From Candidatus Sulfotelmatobacter sp. (GTDB taxonomy: Bacteria; Acidobacteriota; Terriglobia; Terriglobales; Acidobacteriaceae): a DNA stretch of 51,730 bases. The number at the start of each line of letters is the position of its first letter. Position 1 is the stretch's first letter. Made by a program: the position numbers and the translations under genes. The stretch is from the NCBI GenBank assembly GCA_030039165.1, contig JASHQM010000172.1, forward strand, positions 1 through 51,730, given 5' to 3'. The notes beneath the pieces were generated by a model. The model saw only the letters and a program-made list of their open reading frames with translations, did no database searches and was not told where the DNA came from. Positions 26,984 through 37,342 of the stretch are shown in pieces.

Positions 26984-27751
26984 TTACTTTGGTGGAATCC
27001 AATAGATTTCTTCCTTGATCGCAGTTCTATCCAGAAAGCCGCGGCGCTTGAGAATAGCTTTGCTGTTGGCAATCATGTCAGGGTGCCCACATAAGTATGC
27101 AGTCGTATTCGTAGGGCCGAGTTGCCATTGATCGGCATATTTACGCAGGATGTCATCAGCGCGCCCGATTTCGCCCGGCCAGTCGGCGTGATCCCATGGG
27201 CGGCTCACCGTGGGTACATATTTGAACCACGGCAGTTCAGCGCTGAAGCGTGTGAGTTCTTCTTTGTAGCCAAACTCCCAGGGACGGCTGGCGCCATTCA
27301 GCAAGTAAAGCTGATGACTCCCATCGAAGCGCCCTTCGCGCCAGTCTTCGGCTAGCGTGCGAATGAAGCTGACGAAAGGGGCGACGCCCGTGACGGTCGA
27401 GACCAGCAAATGGTGTTTTCGGCCACTTTCGGTGTCCAGCGTGAACCTACCCTTTGGCAGTTTACGCATGAACAGTTCGCTACCAACCTGAAGTTTGTGC
27501 AGCCGCGGCGTCAAAGCGCCCTCGGGCACAAGTTCGAAGAAAAATTCGATTTCGCTCTCGGAGGGCGAGGAAACAATGGAATACGGCCGCTCGATGCGCT
27601 TGCCTTCGTGCTCGATTCCCAAGGTTGCATATTGACCCGGGATAAATTTAAACTCAGCAGCCGCGTGAACGCGAATCATCCACAGATCGGGCGCAAAATC
27701 CTCCCGCCGCGAGATTCGTATCCGAAGAAACTTTTCGTCTGTTATCGTCAT
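26984..27751 (-). CDS. Ferredoxin-NADP(+)-reductase-type flavoprotein
   Basis: About 255 residues from ATG 27751 (MTITDEKFLRIRIS); an upstream in-frame start at 27808 adds residues with no family match. FAD domain: FKFIPGQYATLGI and RPYSIVSSP (the RxYS motif). NAD(P) domain: VSTVTGVAPFVSFIRTL, LLNGASRPWEFGY, and YLCGHPDMIANSKAIL. The C-terminus EEIYWIPPK resembles short Fpr-type enzymes. It passes electrons between NADPH and a ferredoxin or flavodoxin; no ferredoxin gene is next to it. The 261 bp upstream hold nothing recognisable. Confidence 0.88.
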   Translation of the reverse strand: MTITDEKFLRIRISRREDFAPDLWMIRVHAAAEFKFIPGQYATLGIEHEGKRIERPYSIVSSPSESEIEFFFELVPEGALTPRLHKLQVGSELFMRKLPKGRFTLDTESGRKHHLLVSTVTGVAPFVSFIRTLAEDWREGRFDGSHQLYLLNGASRPWEFGYKEELTRFSAELPWFKYVPTVSRPWDHADWPGEIGRADDILRKYADQWQLGPTNTTAYLCGHPDMIANSKAILKRRGFLDRTAIKEEIYWIPPK

Positions 27752-28012
27752 CTTCCATAAATCCGGGCATAGGGGGTTGCCCGCTGCCAGGACTGAACAG
27801 GGGCTCACGAAAGGTGGTTGTGATCATACATAAAAGACGCGACTCTGACAACCGAACGGTCGTTCCAACGGCGAATTGGGTTCTATCCGCCGCTGGGCCG
27901 CCGGCAGCGCCTGCAAACCTTGCGGCGCTGCACTTCTCGATTGCAGGACTCTGGAAAAGAAGAACGGCGAGCCCCAGCCACACGACCAGTTGCCGGTGGT
28001 TGGGGCCGCCAC

Positions 28013-29053
28013 TCATTTGGCGATAACCAGGACAACAAAGGTGTCGGGCAGAATGGTGCGGCGGGAATGAGGGTTATCGGCGGACGCCGGCGAAGGTGGA
28101 CCAAACTTCGCAGTTACCGTATAGGCATTATGGGTCTTGGAATCGAGCGCCATGGTGCGCGCGCCCTGCTGCGTGGGAACATTCTGCGCCACACTAAACT
28201 TATCAGGAGACTCTTCTTTTACGATCGTCAGCACGCCCTCGCCACACGAGGCGAACGCAAGGCCGCTGCCGGAGTCAAACGCAGTTGCATCGACGCCTTC
28301 GCCAATAGGCAACGTAGTTAGAACTTTACCGGTGTCGGCATTTACCACAGCCATCATTTTGTTGTCGCAGCCCACGAACAACCGCCGGTGCCTGGTATCC
28401 ATCGACAAACCGGAGGGCTCCTCGCACGGCGCCAGTGGCCAAGTTGCCTTGACCGCCAGCTTGTTCGCATCGATCGCGGTCAACTCGCTCCTGTCTTCGA
28501 TGTTGACGAAAACTTCTCCGTTGCCGCCGCTGGCGGCAAATTCAGGTTTGCCGTCGAGTTTGATCGTGCCCAGAACCGTTCCATTCGTGGCGTCGATCGC
28601 GGTCGCATCATGGCCTCGGCCGTTGAAGGTGAATACGTGCTTGGTCGCGGCATCATAGAGGATGGCGTCGGGGCCGTCGCCTACTTTCACTTTGCTGCTG
28701 GGGGCGAGCGTCTTGAGGTCGAAAATGCTGACTGTGTTTTCGCGTCCATTGCTGGTGAATCCGCGGCCGAGTTCGGGCGCAAGCGCGATGCCGTGCACAC
28801 CTGGAGTGTCAGGAATGTTGCCCACCGTTTTGCCAGAATCGAGATCGAGCACAATGACGTGCGTGGCACGAGAAATATAAAGATGGCGGGCCGCAGCGTC
28901 GGCGGTCATGTAGTCCCACCCGCCTTCGCCGCCTACTTTGTAGGTTTTAGTAACCCTATACTCTTGGCCAAAGGCGGCGGCTGACACCGCAACAATCATT
29001 ACTGGCAGCAACGCAGATATCCAACGGCGCATGTTGTGTTTTAGCGCGAGCAT
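28013..29053 (-). CDS. Secreted YVTN-type beta-propeller protein
   Basis: 346 residues from ATG 29053, which is preceded by GGAGGAAG at ideal spacing; this decides the start over a longer frame opening at 29200. The signal peptide spans about 1-34 (RRWISALLPVMIVAVSAAAFGQ). The mature part is about six or seven propeller blades of the YVTN/40-residue-repeat kind (RHLYISRATHVIVLDLDSGK; GRGFTSNGRENTVSIFDLKT; RRLFVGCDNKMMAVVNADTG). These secreted propellers often bind other proteins or metals; no catalytic residues can be assigned. Monocistronic in appearance. Confidence 0.86.
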   Translation of the reverse strand: MLALKHNMRRWISALLPVMIVAVSAAAFGQEYRVTKTYKVGGEGGWDYMTADAAARHLYISRATHVIVLDLDSGKTVGNIPDTPGVHGIALAPELGRGFTSNGRENTVSIFDLKTLAPSSKVKVGDGPDAILYDAATKHVFTFNGRGHDATAIDATNGTVLGTIKLDGKPEFAASGGNGEVFVNIEDRSELTAIDANKLAVKATWPLAPCEEPSGLSMDTRHRRLFVGCDNKMMAVVNADTGKVLTTLPIGEGVDATAFDSGSGLAFASCGEGVLTIVKEESPDKFSVAQNVPTQQGARTMALDSKTHNAYTVTAKFGPPSPASADNPHSRRTILPDTFVVLVIAK

Positions 29054-29342
29054 GATCTTCCTCCAAAAACGGCAAGGCTTGTTCCAGACTCGCAGTGCAG
29101 CATTCGATGCTGATTTTGCGCTTTCGGTAGCCGCAGGCTTGCATTGAGAGCCGCATTCGGTCCTGAATAACTTTATCGCATTGAGCGTTGCAATGGGCAC
29201 AGGCGGCAGTAGGAGAGAGAAGTTGCCTGATCGGCCGACTTGCGAAACTGACGTGATGGGTCTTGAGTCGAAAAACTTGAAGCCACGCTTTATGCGCTAG
29301 CGGCTCGAAGACCAATGCCGGCCGGTCTATAATTCTTCCGCC

Positions 29343-29816
29343 ATGTCCTTCCTTCGTTTTCTCATGCTGCTCTCGCTCATTCTTTGGATTGGGGGCCTCA
29401 TCTTTTTCGCCTTTATCGTTGCACCCACGGCTTTCTCGGTTCTGCCTACGACCCATCTTGCCGGCAATGTTGTTGCTCGAGCGCTCGGCAAGTTGCACTG
29501 GGTCGGCCTCATTTCCGGAGTCATCTACCTCATTAGTTCGATGGTCTACAGCTATTACATGAAAGGAATGGCGCACGTTTTCGCCTTTCGTCATATTCTT
29601 CTCTGTCTCATGATCGTTCTTACCCTGATCTCTCAGTTCGGTATCATGCCGCGCATGGACGTGTTGCGAGCTTCGCTCGGCGATGTCGGCTCTGCTCCGA
29701 TCAATAACCCACAACGCATTCAATTCGACGTGTTGCATGTGTGGTCTACGCGCGTAGAGGGCGTGGTGCTGCTGCTGGGGCTCGTTGTTGTCTACCTGAC
29801 GGCGCGTATTTTCTAA
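29343..29816 (+). CDS. DUF4149 integral membrane protein
   Basis: 157 residues with four hydrophobic helices. The N-terminal helix LMLLSLILWIGGLIFFAFIV is followed by PTAFSVLPTTHLAGNVVARA, a pattern characteristic of DUF4149. The second and third helices (VGLISGVIYLISSMVYSYY; FRHILLCLMIVLTLISQFG) and a final VEGVVLLLGLVVVYLTARIF complete it. A polar loop with FDVLHVWSTRVE precedes the last helix. Function unknown; cytoplasmic membrane. Nothing links it to its neighbours beyond position, and the gap to ychF (about 200 bp) shows no gene. Confidence 0.88.
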   Translation: MSFLRFLMLLSLILWIGGLIFFAFIVAPTAFSVLPTTHLAGNVVARALGKLHWVGLISGVIYLISSMVYSYYMKGMAHVFAFRHILLCLMIVLTLISQFGIMPRMDVLRASLGDVGSAPINNPQRIQFDVLHVWSTRVEGVVLLLGLVVVYLTARIF

Positions 29817-30019
29817 ACGGTCGCGGCATTGAGCGTAACGCGAGCCATCGTTTATTCTGAAACGTTGCCGCGCGGCTGCCGAACTCAGTGCGCGACGTGC
29901 TGTTTAACTCCTTGCGTTGCCGTCCGCTTTCTCCAATTGCACCTTCGCTTCAGGATGACAATAACTTTGGATTTCGTTAAATAGTAGAGACCGGAGGCGA
30001 ACCAACTGGAAATTGCCTT

Positions 30020-31102
30020 ATGAAAACCGGCATTATCGGCCTGCCACAGGTAGGCAAGACATCCTTATTTCAGATACTCACCAAAGCCCATCTGTCGGCT
30101 CAGCACGCGAATCCGCGGGAGGCGCACATCGGGGTCGCCAAGGTTCCCGACGGCCGGCTTGATAAACTCGCGGCGCTCTACAATCCGAAAAAGCTCACAC
30201 ATACTTCCGTCGAATACGTTGACGTCGGCGCCATCGGGCAAGAAGCCTTGAAAGACACTGCCTATGCCGCTCATCTTCGCAACGTGGACGCGCTCGCTCA
30301 CGTTCTGCGGGCGTTTGAAGATTCCGCAGTACCTTTGTTGCATCCCATCGATCCCCTGCGAGATGCGAAGAATGTTGAGTTCGATCTGATGATCAGCGAT
30401 TTGGGGCAGATCGAGAAACGGCTTGAGCGGCTCGAAAAAGATTTGAAGAAAATGAAAACCCCGGACCTCGAAAAAGAATTTGAGCTGCTGAAGCGGGCAA
30501 GGGCACAACTGGAGGCAGAAAAGCCGCTGCGTGAAATGGAAATGAGTGCCGAAGAGAAAAAACGTATTCGCGGATTCATGTTCCTAAGCGAGAAACCGAT
30601 TCTCTACGTCCTCAATATCGGTGAATCGCCGGAACTTGGCCAGGATCTGGAAGAGGCGGTGAGCAAGTACAAACTCACTGAGATCGCCTCGCGTCCGAAC
30701 GCTGCTGCGACAGCGATCTGCGGGAGGGTCGAGGCAGAGCTGGCGGAAATGTCCGATGCCGACGCGGCAGAGTTTCTGTCGAGTTATGACCTCAAGGAAA
30801 GCGGTCTGGCGCGGCTGATCCGTACCACTTACAAATTGCTGGGCGTCATTTCGTTTTTTACCGCCGGTGACGACGAGTGCCGCGCATGGCAGGTGCCGGC
30901 GAACTCGCGCGCCCAGGAAGCGGCAGGAGCGATTCACTCCGATCTCGAGAAGCACTTCATCCGCGCCGAGACCATTCGCTGGGATGAGTTGCTCGAAGCC
31001 GGCTCCGAAGCCAACGCGCGCGCCAAAGGCACGCTGCGCCTGGAAGGCAAAGACTACATTGTGCAGGATGGCGACGTAATGCACATTCGGCACAGCGGTT
31101 AA
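30020..31102 (+). CDS. ychF: YchF/Obg-like ATPase, divergent G-domain
   Basis: Ribosome-associated P-loop ATPase of the Obg family. 360 residues, normal length. The C-terminal TGS domain (IHSDLEKHFIRAETIRWDEL; LEGKDYIVQDGDVMH) and the segment RLIRTTYKLLGVISFFTAGDDE are textbook YchF. In the nucleotide domain, the P-loop is GLPQVGKTSLF instead of GLPNVGKSTLF. The base-recognition position NIGE fits the NxxE type that favours ATP. The G3 motif, DIAG in most YchF, reads DVGAIG here, so the DxxG glycine is displaced. Identity is firm; the altered G3 may affect hydrolysis. Confidence 0.9.
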   Translation: MKTGIIGLPQVGKTSLFQILTKAHLSAQHANPREAHIGVAKVPDGRLDKLAALYNPKKLTHTSVEYVDVGAIGQEALKDTAYAAHLRNVDALAHVLRAFEDSAVPLLHPIDPLRDAKNVEFDLMISDLGQIEKRLERLEKDLKKMKTPDLEKEFELLKRARAQLEAEKPLREMEMSAEEKKRIRGFMFLSEKPILYVLNIGESPELGQDLEEAVSKYKLTEIASRPNAAATAICGRVEAELAEMSDADAAEFLSSYDLKESGLARLIRTTYKLLGVISFFTAGDDECRAWQVPANSRAQEAAGAIHSDLEKHFIRAETIRWDELLEAGSEANARAKGTLRLEGKDYIVQDGDVMHIRHSG

Positions 31103-31512
31103 CGCTGCCATGAGATAGGTTTTAGCTCAAAAGAACCAATATAGGGTTCGGCAAACGCTCCTTCAAAACGAATTCAGGTTGCGAGATGCTGGCGGCGAAG
31201 TATCTTTTGCGGGCGTAAACCCGCAGTGTGGAGGCGCGAATCTGCTTGGTTAACTACAACTAATAGTGTAGAGTGGCCCCGGCCCACATAGAATGCGGCT
31301 GCGCATTTCGGTTCCCCGTTTCTGAAGATTCGTGCATCCAACCCGGTTTGTAAGCTAAACTAGCGGTTCTGATGGGTTATAGGGGAGCAATGCGCTTGCT
31401 TAAATCGATCTCTCGGCACGGCAGGAAGTCCTTTCTCTAAGATCGCTTGCGCTGATTGCGTCGATCGGCCGGAGACGCGGTCAAAGAAAATTCAGGCCTT
31501 TAAGGGGGGAGC
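31103..31512. other. 410-bp intergenic region between ychF and the Ku gene
   Basis: No open frame with protein-like composition was found. Two short perfect hairpins occur: TGCGGG-cgtaaa-CCCGCA at 31208-31225 and AATGCG-gctg-CGCATT at 31292-31307. The first has the look of the dispersed short palindromes common between acidobacterial genes. The second is followed by a mixed T/C stretch and could be a weak terminator for ychF. The 3' end carries the strong AGGGGGGAG ribosome-binding site of the Ku gene at about 31502-31510. Confidence 0.45.
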
Positions 31513-32352
31513 ATGGCAGCCTCGGTGTGGTCGGGATATTTGACATTCGGACTCATCTCCATACCGGTGCGGTTGTTTTCCGGAGCGCGGTCAAGCGGAA
31601 TTTCTTTCAACATGCTGCACCGGCCGGACAAGTCTCGGCTGAAGCAACAATATGTGTGCCAGGCAGAAGGAGTCGTCGTCGACCGCAATGAAATCGTCAA
31701 GGGATACGAGTTCCGCAAGGACGAATACATTGTGATCGAGCCGGAAGAAATCAAGAAGATCGAGCCGCAAACGGCGAAGAGCATGGAGATTCTGGAGTTC
31801 GTGAAGGGCGGAGATGTGGATCCAGTGTATTTCGAATCTTCGTACTACATGCTTCCGGAAGAGGCGGGCCGGCGGCCCTATGCGTTGCTGACCCGGGCGC
31901 TCGAAGAGAGCGAATACGTGGCCATTGCGAAGATCACTATGCACAACCGTGAGTACACGGTCTTCTTGCGTCCCCATGAAGGCGGGCTCATGTTGCACAC
32001 CATGTATTACGAGGAAGAGGTTCGCAAGGTGGAAGGCTTCGGCGCTCCCGATGTGGAGTTGAAAGAGGCGGAAGTGAAGGTGGCGCACCAGTTGATTGAG
32101 GCGCTGGCTGGGGAATGGGAGCCGGAAAAGTACAAAGACGAGTTCCAGGAGAATCTGAAGAAGCTGATCGAAGCCAAGCTCGAGGGCGGGGAAGTGGCGG
32201 CGGTGGAAAGGCCAAAGAAGCTGGCCCCGGTGGTTGATCTTATGGCTGCACTCAAGCAGAGTTTGGCGCAGATGGAAGGCAAGAAAAAACCTGCGGGCAC
32301 GGCCATAGATGAAGCTCCGGCAAAAGCCGCTGGCGGAAAGCGTAAGCGGTAG
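31513..32352 (+). CDS. ku: Non-homologous end-joining protein Ku
   Basis: 279 residues. The prokaryotic Ku core runs to about residue 200: MAASVWSGYLTFGLISIPVR, CQAEGVVVDRNEIVKGYEF, YFESSYYMLPEEAGRRPYAL, and MYYEEEVRKVEGF. Ku homodimers ring DNA ends and recruit the ligase LigD for double-strand break repair. The C-terminal 60-70 residues are a basic extension ending in GGKRKR, a type seen in Ku proteins with added DNA binding. No ligD is found nearby in the window. The ribosome-binding site is strong, and the gene appears to be alone. Confidence 0.96.
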   Translation: MAASVWSGYLTFGLISIPVRLFSGARSSGISFNMLHRPDKSRLKQQYVCQAEGVVVDRNEIVKGYEFRKDEYIVIEPEEIKKIEPQTAKSMEILEFVKGGDVDPVYFESSYYMLPEEAGRRPYALLTRALEESEYVAIAKITMHNREYTVFLRPHEGGLMLHTMYYEEEVRKVEGFGAPDVELKEAEVKVAHQLIEALAGEWEPEKYKDEFQENLKKLIEAKLEGGEVAAVERPKKLAPVVDLMAALKQSLAQMEGKKKPAGTAIDEAPAKAAGGKRKR

Positions 32353-32573
32353 AGCGGGCTTCGTGCTTCGTCTTTCGGATTCAGGTTCCCGTGGTGCTGT
32401 CCTTAAGTTGTTGGTTCCTCCAATCTACTCAACCCCTCCGCATCCAACTTGGCGAGTTCTGCTTGCATCCGAAAAACTACCCGGTACTCGTGCACTGGCG
32501 TAGATTGCCGGCCAGCCATTAAAATGATGAATTCCTCGCGGGTTCATAAAGAACAATTGTGTTCGGAGCGCAG

Positions 32574-34142
32574 ATGAGTTTTCGACGTGTGGCTCGGGCA
32601 GCGGCGGTGGTGGCTGCTATCCTTTTGTGGGCGGCGTGCGGACAGATCTACCGTCCTGTGGTCATTCCGTGTACTGGAAATAGCGGGTTGCCGAGTTGCC
32701 CGTATGAACCGCCCCCGACTCCGTCTAATTTTCATGCGGTATACGCCATCTATGCGAATGCGCCCAGCGGCATCAACGCCAGCGCCCCGAACTATCCCGG
32801 TGGGGCGATGCAGATCGATGTCACCGGGGATTCGATCATCGCAGAGACGCCATCGAACGACAACAAATTCGGCAATAATCCCACAAACGCGGCCATAGTT
32901 CCGAACAACTCCAGAGTATTTGTGGCGAGCGCCGGCAGCGTTTTCGCGGGGGGACTCGATCTGGTTTCGTCCTTCACGACGGCACCGCAACTGGGCAACC
33001 TGAGCGGATTTGGTCCTGTCAACTCAATTGCTCTTCCCACCGGATCGCAGCCCGTCTTTGTAAATACGACTCAAAACAGCACAGTCTATGTAGCGAACTA
33101 CGGCACGAATTCACTCAGCGCTATAAGTACAACCACGAATGTAGTGACCAACACCGTGTCCGTCGGAACTAACCCGGTCGCCATCGCTGAACTGCCAAAC
33201 GCTCTAAAACTCTATGTTGCGAACCAGGGCAACAACACCATCAGCACTCTGAATACGGCGAATCTCGCCGGGAACACTGTCAGCGGGTTGGTGGGAGGAT
33301 TTACCGGTTTAACTCCAGTTTGGATGGCGGCGCGCAGCGACAGTCAGAAGGTGTACGTAATTTCGCAAGCAGACGGGCAGTTGTGGACGATTGATGCGCT
33401 TACAGATTCCATCGCCTGCGGCGCTACATGCAGCCTGCCGGTAGGCGTCGGCGTCAACTTTATTTATTACGATCCGAATCTGAACCGCCTGTACGTGACC
33501 AATCCAGCGACCAGCATGTTGTATGTATTCTCCGATACCGGCGGCGTGAACGATACTCCCCTGCAACTGGCGGCCATTTCGTTCGCTGCGGGATCGGCGA
33601 TGTGCCCTTCGGGCTGTTCGCCGGAGTCGGTAACCGCGTTGGCTGACGGCAGCCGGTTTTACGTCGCCAGTTATCGGACCGCGGCCGCTTGCCCGGATCC
33701 TGTGATCGGCTCGGCTTCCGCGTGTGTGATTCCGGCACTGAGCGTGTTCGATGCGATCAGTCTGTTGCCGGAGGTCACGCCGGCTTTGACTCTGCTCGCG
33801 TGGTCGCCAAGCGGAACCTTATCCGGATCGTTTGCTCCCAATCAGTACGCAGTCTTGCCCAGCACCGCGTGTACGGTTACAACACCGTACTCTCCCACAA
33901 CTACGCGCTTCCGGGTTTTTACCACCGCCTCGGCTGATAGCAGCCGCGTCTACGTGAGCATGTGTGATGCGGGCGCGATCGCCGACATCAACACCACTGA
34001 CAATAATGCAAACAACCCCGAGGGCGGCTTACCCTCCGACACGCTGGTGACAGATCTGCCGGCAGCGTTTGGCAGCGGGCCGATACAGAAGAACGGAGAG
34101 CCGGCGAATCAGAGCCCGCTATTCATGCTGACGGGACAGTAG
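32574..34142 (+). CDS. Propeller-type lipoprotein with YVTN-like repeats
   Basis: 522 residues from ATG 32574 (GGAG six bases upstream). It carries a lipoprotein signal: a short Arg-rich start, a hydrophobic core and WAACG with the acceptor Cys at about 22. The mature part has repeated blades of the type STVYVANYGTNSLSAISTTT and LKLYVANQGNNTISTLNTAN, and several Cys-rich loops with pairs such as ACGATCS and CPSGCS that could form disulfides. Probably an outer-membrane-anchored surface or periplasmic propeller of unknown ligand. Convergent with ispG. Confidence 0.85.
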   Translation: MSFRRVARAAAVVAAILLWAACGQIYRPVVIPCTGNSGLPSCPYEPPPTPSNFHAVYAIYANAPSGINASAPNYPGGAMQIDVTGDSIIAETPSNDNKFGNNPTNAAIVPNNSRVFVASAGSVFAGGLDLVSSFTTAPQLGNLSGFGPVNSIALPTGSQPVFVNTTQNSTVYVANYGTNSLSAISTTTNVVTNTVSVGTNPVAIAELPNALKLYVANQGNNTISTLNTANLAGNTVSGLVGGFTGLTPVWMAARSDSQKVYVISQADGQLWTIDALTDSIACGATCSLPVGVGVNFIYYDPNLNRLYVTNPATSMLYVFSDTGGVNDTPLQLAAISFAAGSAMCPSGCSPESVTALADGSRFYVASYRTAAACPDPVIGSASACVIPALSVFDAISLLPEVTPALTLLAWSPSGTLSGSFAPNQYAVLPSTACTVTTPYSPTTTRFRVFTTASADSSRVYVSMCDAGAIADINTTDNNANNPEGGLPSDTLVTDLPAAFGSGPIQKNGEPANQSPLFMLTGQ

Positions 34143-34190
34143 GGAAGGCGCTGCGGACGCTCCCTTCATGAACCGCCGAGGGCGATATCC

Positions 34191-35450
34191 TTACCGGTGT
34201 GGAGCGGGAACAGCCTCAGCAAGCGCAGCATCCTTGATGGCGTAATGGGAGTTGACGTATTCGTCAAGAATCTCAATAAACTCGGCGACAATGCGGTCGC
34301 CTTTCAACGTGGTGAACAGGCGTCCATCCACGTAGACGGGAGCTTTTGGTTCTTCGAAAGTTCCAGGCAGTGATATGCCGATATTGGCGTGCTTGGACTC
34401 GCCGGGGCCGTTAACGACGCAGCCCATTACGGCAAGCTTCATCTCTTCCACACCCGCATAGCGACTTTTCCAGGCGGGCATCTGTTCGCGCAGATACGAC
34501 TGAATCTGCTCGGCCATTTCCTGGAAGAAAGTGCTCGTGGTGCGTCCACAGCCGGGGCAGGCTGTTACCTGCGGCGTGAAGCTGCGAATGCCCATGGATT
34601 GCAGAATCTGCTGCGCCACGCGGACTTCTTCCGTGCGGTCGCCGCCGGGCGCGGGAGTAAGCGAGACGCGGATCGTGTCGCCGATACCTTCTTGCAGCAG
34701 CACGCCCATGGCCGCGCTGGATGCGACCACTCCCTTTGCACCCATGCCAGCTTCGGTTAGACCGAGATGGAGAGGATAATTGCAGCGCGCCGCCAATGAC
34801 CGATAGACATCGATCAGATCCTGCACGCCGCTGACTTTCGCGCTGAGGATGATCTGATCGGGCCGTAGTCCATATTTCTCCGCCAACGCAGCGGAATTCA
34901 GCGCGCTCACCACCATCGCTTCCATGGTGACTTCCCGGGCATCTTTGGGCTCGTCGAGCTGAGAGTTTTCGTCCATCATGCGAGTCAGCAGCGCCTGATC
35001 GAGCGAGCCCCAGTTCACACCGATGCGAACCGGCTTCTGATACTTCACCGCGACTTCGATCATGGTGCGGAAATTCGAATCGCCCTTCGCTCCGATGCTC
35101 GCATTACCGGGATTGATTCGATACTTGGCCAGGTCACGCGCGCATTCTGGATACTTCGTCAGCAGAACATGACCGTTGTAGTGAAAGTCGCCGATGATAG
35201 GGACGCGAACTCCTTGCTTATCGAGCCGTTCAACAATATGCGGCACCGCCGCAGCCGCATCGTCGTTGTTCACCGTTACGCGAACGAGTTCGGAACCGGC
35301 GCGGGCAAGAGCGGCGCATTGCTGCACGGTCGACAGCACGTCAGCCGTGTCGGTATTGGTCATAGATTGCACCACAACCGGTGCATCCGAACCAAGGCGC
35401 ACGCCGCCAACCATAGCCGGGACGGTCTTTCTACGCTGAATCGTAGCCAT
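34191..35450 (-). CDS. ispG: 4-hydroxy-3-methylbut-2-enyl diphosphate synthase (flavodoxin)
   Basis: Converts methylerythritol cyclodiphosphate to HMBPP in the MEP isoprenoid pathway; a [4Fe-4S] enzyme. 419 residues. The TIM-barrel start is [20 protein letters not shown] and the barrel continues through [21 protein letters not shown] and RIGVNWGSL. The cluster Cys residues lie in [13 protein letters not shown] and, with the third Cys, in [18 protein letters not shown]. The other MEP-related genes in the window (dxr, uppS) are about 10 kb away, so it is not in one operon with them. Confidence 0.96.
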   Translation of the reverse strand: MATIQRRKTVPAMVGGVRLGSDAPVVVQSMTNTDTADVLSTVQQCAALARAGSELVRVTVNNDDAAAAVPHIVERLDKQGVRVPIIGDFHYNGHVLLTKYPECARDLAKYRINPGNASIGAKGDSNFRTMIEVAVKYQKPVRIGVNWGSLDQALLTRMMDENSQLDEPKDAREVTMEAMVVSALNSAALAEKYGLRPDQIILSAKVSGVQDLIDVYRSLAARCNYPLHLGLTEAGMGAKGVVASSAAMGVLLQEGIGDTIRVSLTPAPGGDRTEEVRVAQQILQSMGIRSFTPQVTACPGCGRTTSTFFQEMAEQIQSYLREQMPAWKSRYAGVEEMKLAVMGCVVNGPGESKHANIGISLPGTFEEPKAPVYVDGRLFTTLKGDRIVAEFIEILDEYVNSHYAIKDAALAEAVPAPHR

Positions 35451-35514
35451 CAGAAGTTCTATTTTAGCATTCCATTGCCGCCGTTCTTGGCAGACCGGGC
35501 TCAGTGCGGGAGCA

Positions 35515-37266
35515 TTACCGCACTGTCAGCGGAGCTGTGACACTCCCGATCTTCCCGCGCAGATTGTCCCGCACTACAAACCGTGTTTGATACTGACCTG
35601 GAGGAAGCTCGAGATCGTTGTTGTATTGGAACCCTTCGCTCTTCATCTTTGCCAGAACGGCCGGCGCCAGCGTGCCCTTTATGTTCTGGCTTGCATCCCC
35701 GATTGGCGCTCCGTCTTTGCTTATCTGAACTACAAAGTCGATGTTGAAGCGGTTCTGATCGGCTTCATCGACGACGGCGCTGGAAGGTACCTGCAGCACA
35801 AAGCCGATTTTTCGCTTGTCTCCACCGGGCAGAGCGTCCTTCCAGCGTGCGGTGACCTGCACTCCAGTGCTGTCAAAGGGAGAACTCAGAGCGAAGGCAA
35901 TATCGGCATGTTGCGTCAACTGAGGATTGCTCGTCGTGTTCGTTACCAGGAATCCCGTACGCGCCCGCACTTCCACGTCCTTGCGAGAAACCTCTACTTT
36001 CAGTTTGTGCCAGCCGGCTTCTGTGTTGTGGGTGTCGCCGTAGTAACTCAGCAGGTAGTAGGAAGAGGCATCATCCTCGGCGCGCTTAAAGCCGGTTGCT
36101 AAATCGTTATTGTTGAAGTATGCGCGGCCACCAGTCATCTCGGCAAAATTTTGCAGACTCTGCAAGGATGAGTCCTGCAGGGCGCTGCGTGCTTGTGCGG
36201 TCTGGCCGAGGTCATCCCCGTGGACGCCGCCCGAAAAATTCAGGTCTGCCATGGGTGAAATGTTGACCAGACCTCGAATGTCAATGGGATAGACGGAAAT
36301 CTGGGCATCGTTCAAAGCATCCATGGTCCGTTCATAGAGCGTGGCCAGACCGCCGCCGGGCACCGACGAAGGCGAATCCAATGCGAAAGGGAAGCTACCC
36401 GTTAGCCAAAGCAAGGATTTCCTTCCCGGAACTCCGGAAAGAGACCACGCAATCGCCAGAAAAGCCCTCATGGTGTCCTCGACGGCACGGTCCTGTTTGT
36501 AGCCTGCCTCCACCGCATCCGCGTATAGGATGAACTTCCGGATTTTCTCTCCTGGATCGCCGCCGGGCGGAGTAGGTCCTAGAAGCGCGCTGGGAGCGCC
36601 GCCCGCTGCCCGCATCTTCTCCTCCGACGTGAAGTTCTCCATCGACGCAACCTCTCCCGCCACTTTCTTGAGCGCCGCAAGCAACGTCGCTGGATCGCCG
36701 TTGATTCCATTCAGGACGCGTACTCCTTTCTCCCCGATCACAAACAAACCGATGCGCTGGCGAGAGTCGAGAGTCCTGGTGAGGTACTCTATTAACTGCT
36801 TGCGGCCGTTTGCCTGGTCGAGAAATGGCGTGTTAATGGTGTCAAGCGCGATGATCATGAGGGGGCGCGTATCACCGTCAGAGGAGACATTGCTAAAAAT
36901 GCCGCTTTGATTGGACAGCGGCGCCGGGGTGGTCACGCCCGGAGTTATCTCTTCGCATAGCGAGATCTTCTGCGGTCTGCCGTTTTCCAGAACCTTGAAA
37001 TCGGCCTTGGTCAGGTCGTGGATGTGGTTTCCCGACTTGTCTGTAACCACCGCAGGAACTTGCACCAGCACGGTGCGCGACCGGAACACGAGATGAGGTT
37101 CTTCGTTGGCGCTGCGGGACTCGGGAGCAGGAATGTCGTTGCGAGGCGAATTTCCGGGCAAGCCAGTGAAGGGATCGGTAGTTTGCTGGCCGAGGGCTGG
37201 CGTTAGCGCAGCGAGTGCAACGACTGCAACGAGAACAGGGCAATACTTGTGTCGGCAACCGGCCAC
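35515..37266 (-). CDS. Secreted VWFA protein of the acidobacterial type (TIGR03436-like)
   Basis: 583 residues with a signal peptide ([20 protein letters not shown]). A conserved lead strand region ([21 protein letters not shown], then [19 protein letters not shown]) precedes a von Willebrand factor A-like domain at about 125-350 ([18 protein letters not shown], with DTINT in place of the MIDAS DxSxS). The C-terminal part is beta-rich, with [11 protein letters not shown] and a Gly/Pro-rich end that resembles a stalk or adhesive region. This protein type is a near-hallmark of acidobacteria; its function is not established. Divergent from the kinase gene across a 199-bp gap. Confidence 0.9.
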   Translation of the reverse strand: MAGCRHKYCPVLVAVVALAALTPALGQQTTDPFTGLPGNSPRNDIPAPESRSANEEPHLVFRSRTVLVQVPAVVTDKSGNHIHDLTKADFKVLENGRPQKISLCEEITPGVTTPAPLSNQSGIFSNVSSDGDTRPLMIIALDTINTPFLDQANGRKQLIEYLTRTLDSRQRIGLFVIGEKGVRVLNGINGDPATLLAALKKVAGEVASMENFTSEEKMRAAGGAPSALLGPTPPGGDPGEKIRKFILYADAVEAGYKQDRAVEDTMRAFLAIAWSLSGVPGRKSLLWLTGSFPFALDSPSSVPGGGLATLYERTMDALNDAQISVYPIDIRGLVNISPMADLNFSGGVHGDDLGQTAQARSALQDSSLQSLQNFAEMTGGRAYFNNNDLATGFKRAEDDASSYYLLSYYGDTHNTEAGWHKLKVEVSRKDVEVRARTGFLVTNTTSNPQLTQHADIAFALSSPFDSTGVQVTARWKDALPGGDKRKIGFVLQVPSSAVVDEADQNRFNIDFVVQISKDGAPIGDASQNIKGTLAPAVLAKMKSEGFQYNNDLELPPGQYQTRFVVRDNLRGKIGSVTAPLTVR

Positions 37267-37342
37267 AAAAACCTCACGGTTCAGGGACAGCCTTCCACGC
37301 CCGCGCCATATTGCGGCAGCCGCCGGCGCGGAGAATGGGATT

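Noticed and set aside
26813..27094. 93-residue plus-strand frame upstream of the receptor gene
   Set aside because: It runs into the 3' end of the reductase gene on the other strand and has no protein-like features.
28956..29738. 260-residue minus-strand frame covering the DUF4149 gene
   Set aside because: It lies opposite a membrane protein with clear family features and spans an intergenic region; its sequence is hydrophilic and pattern-free.
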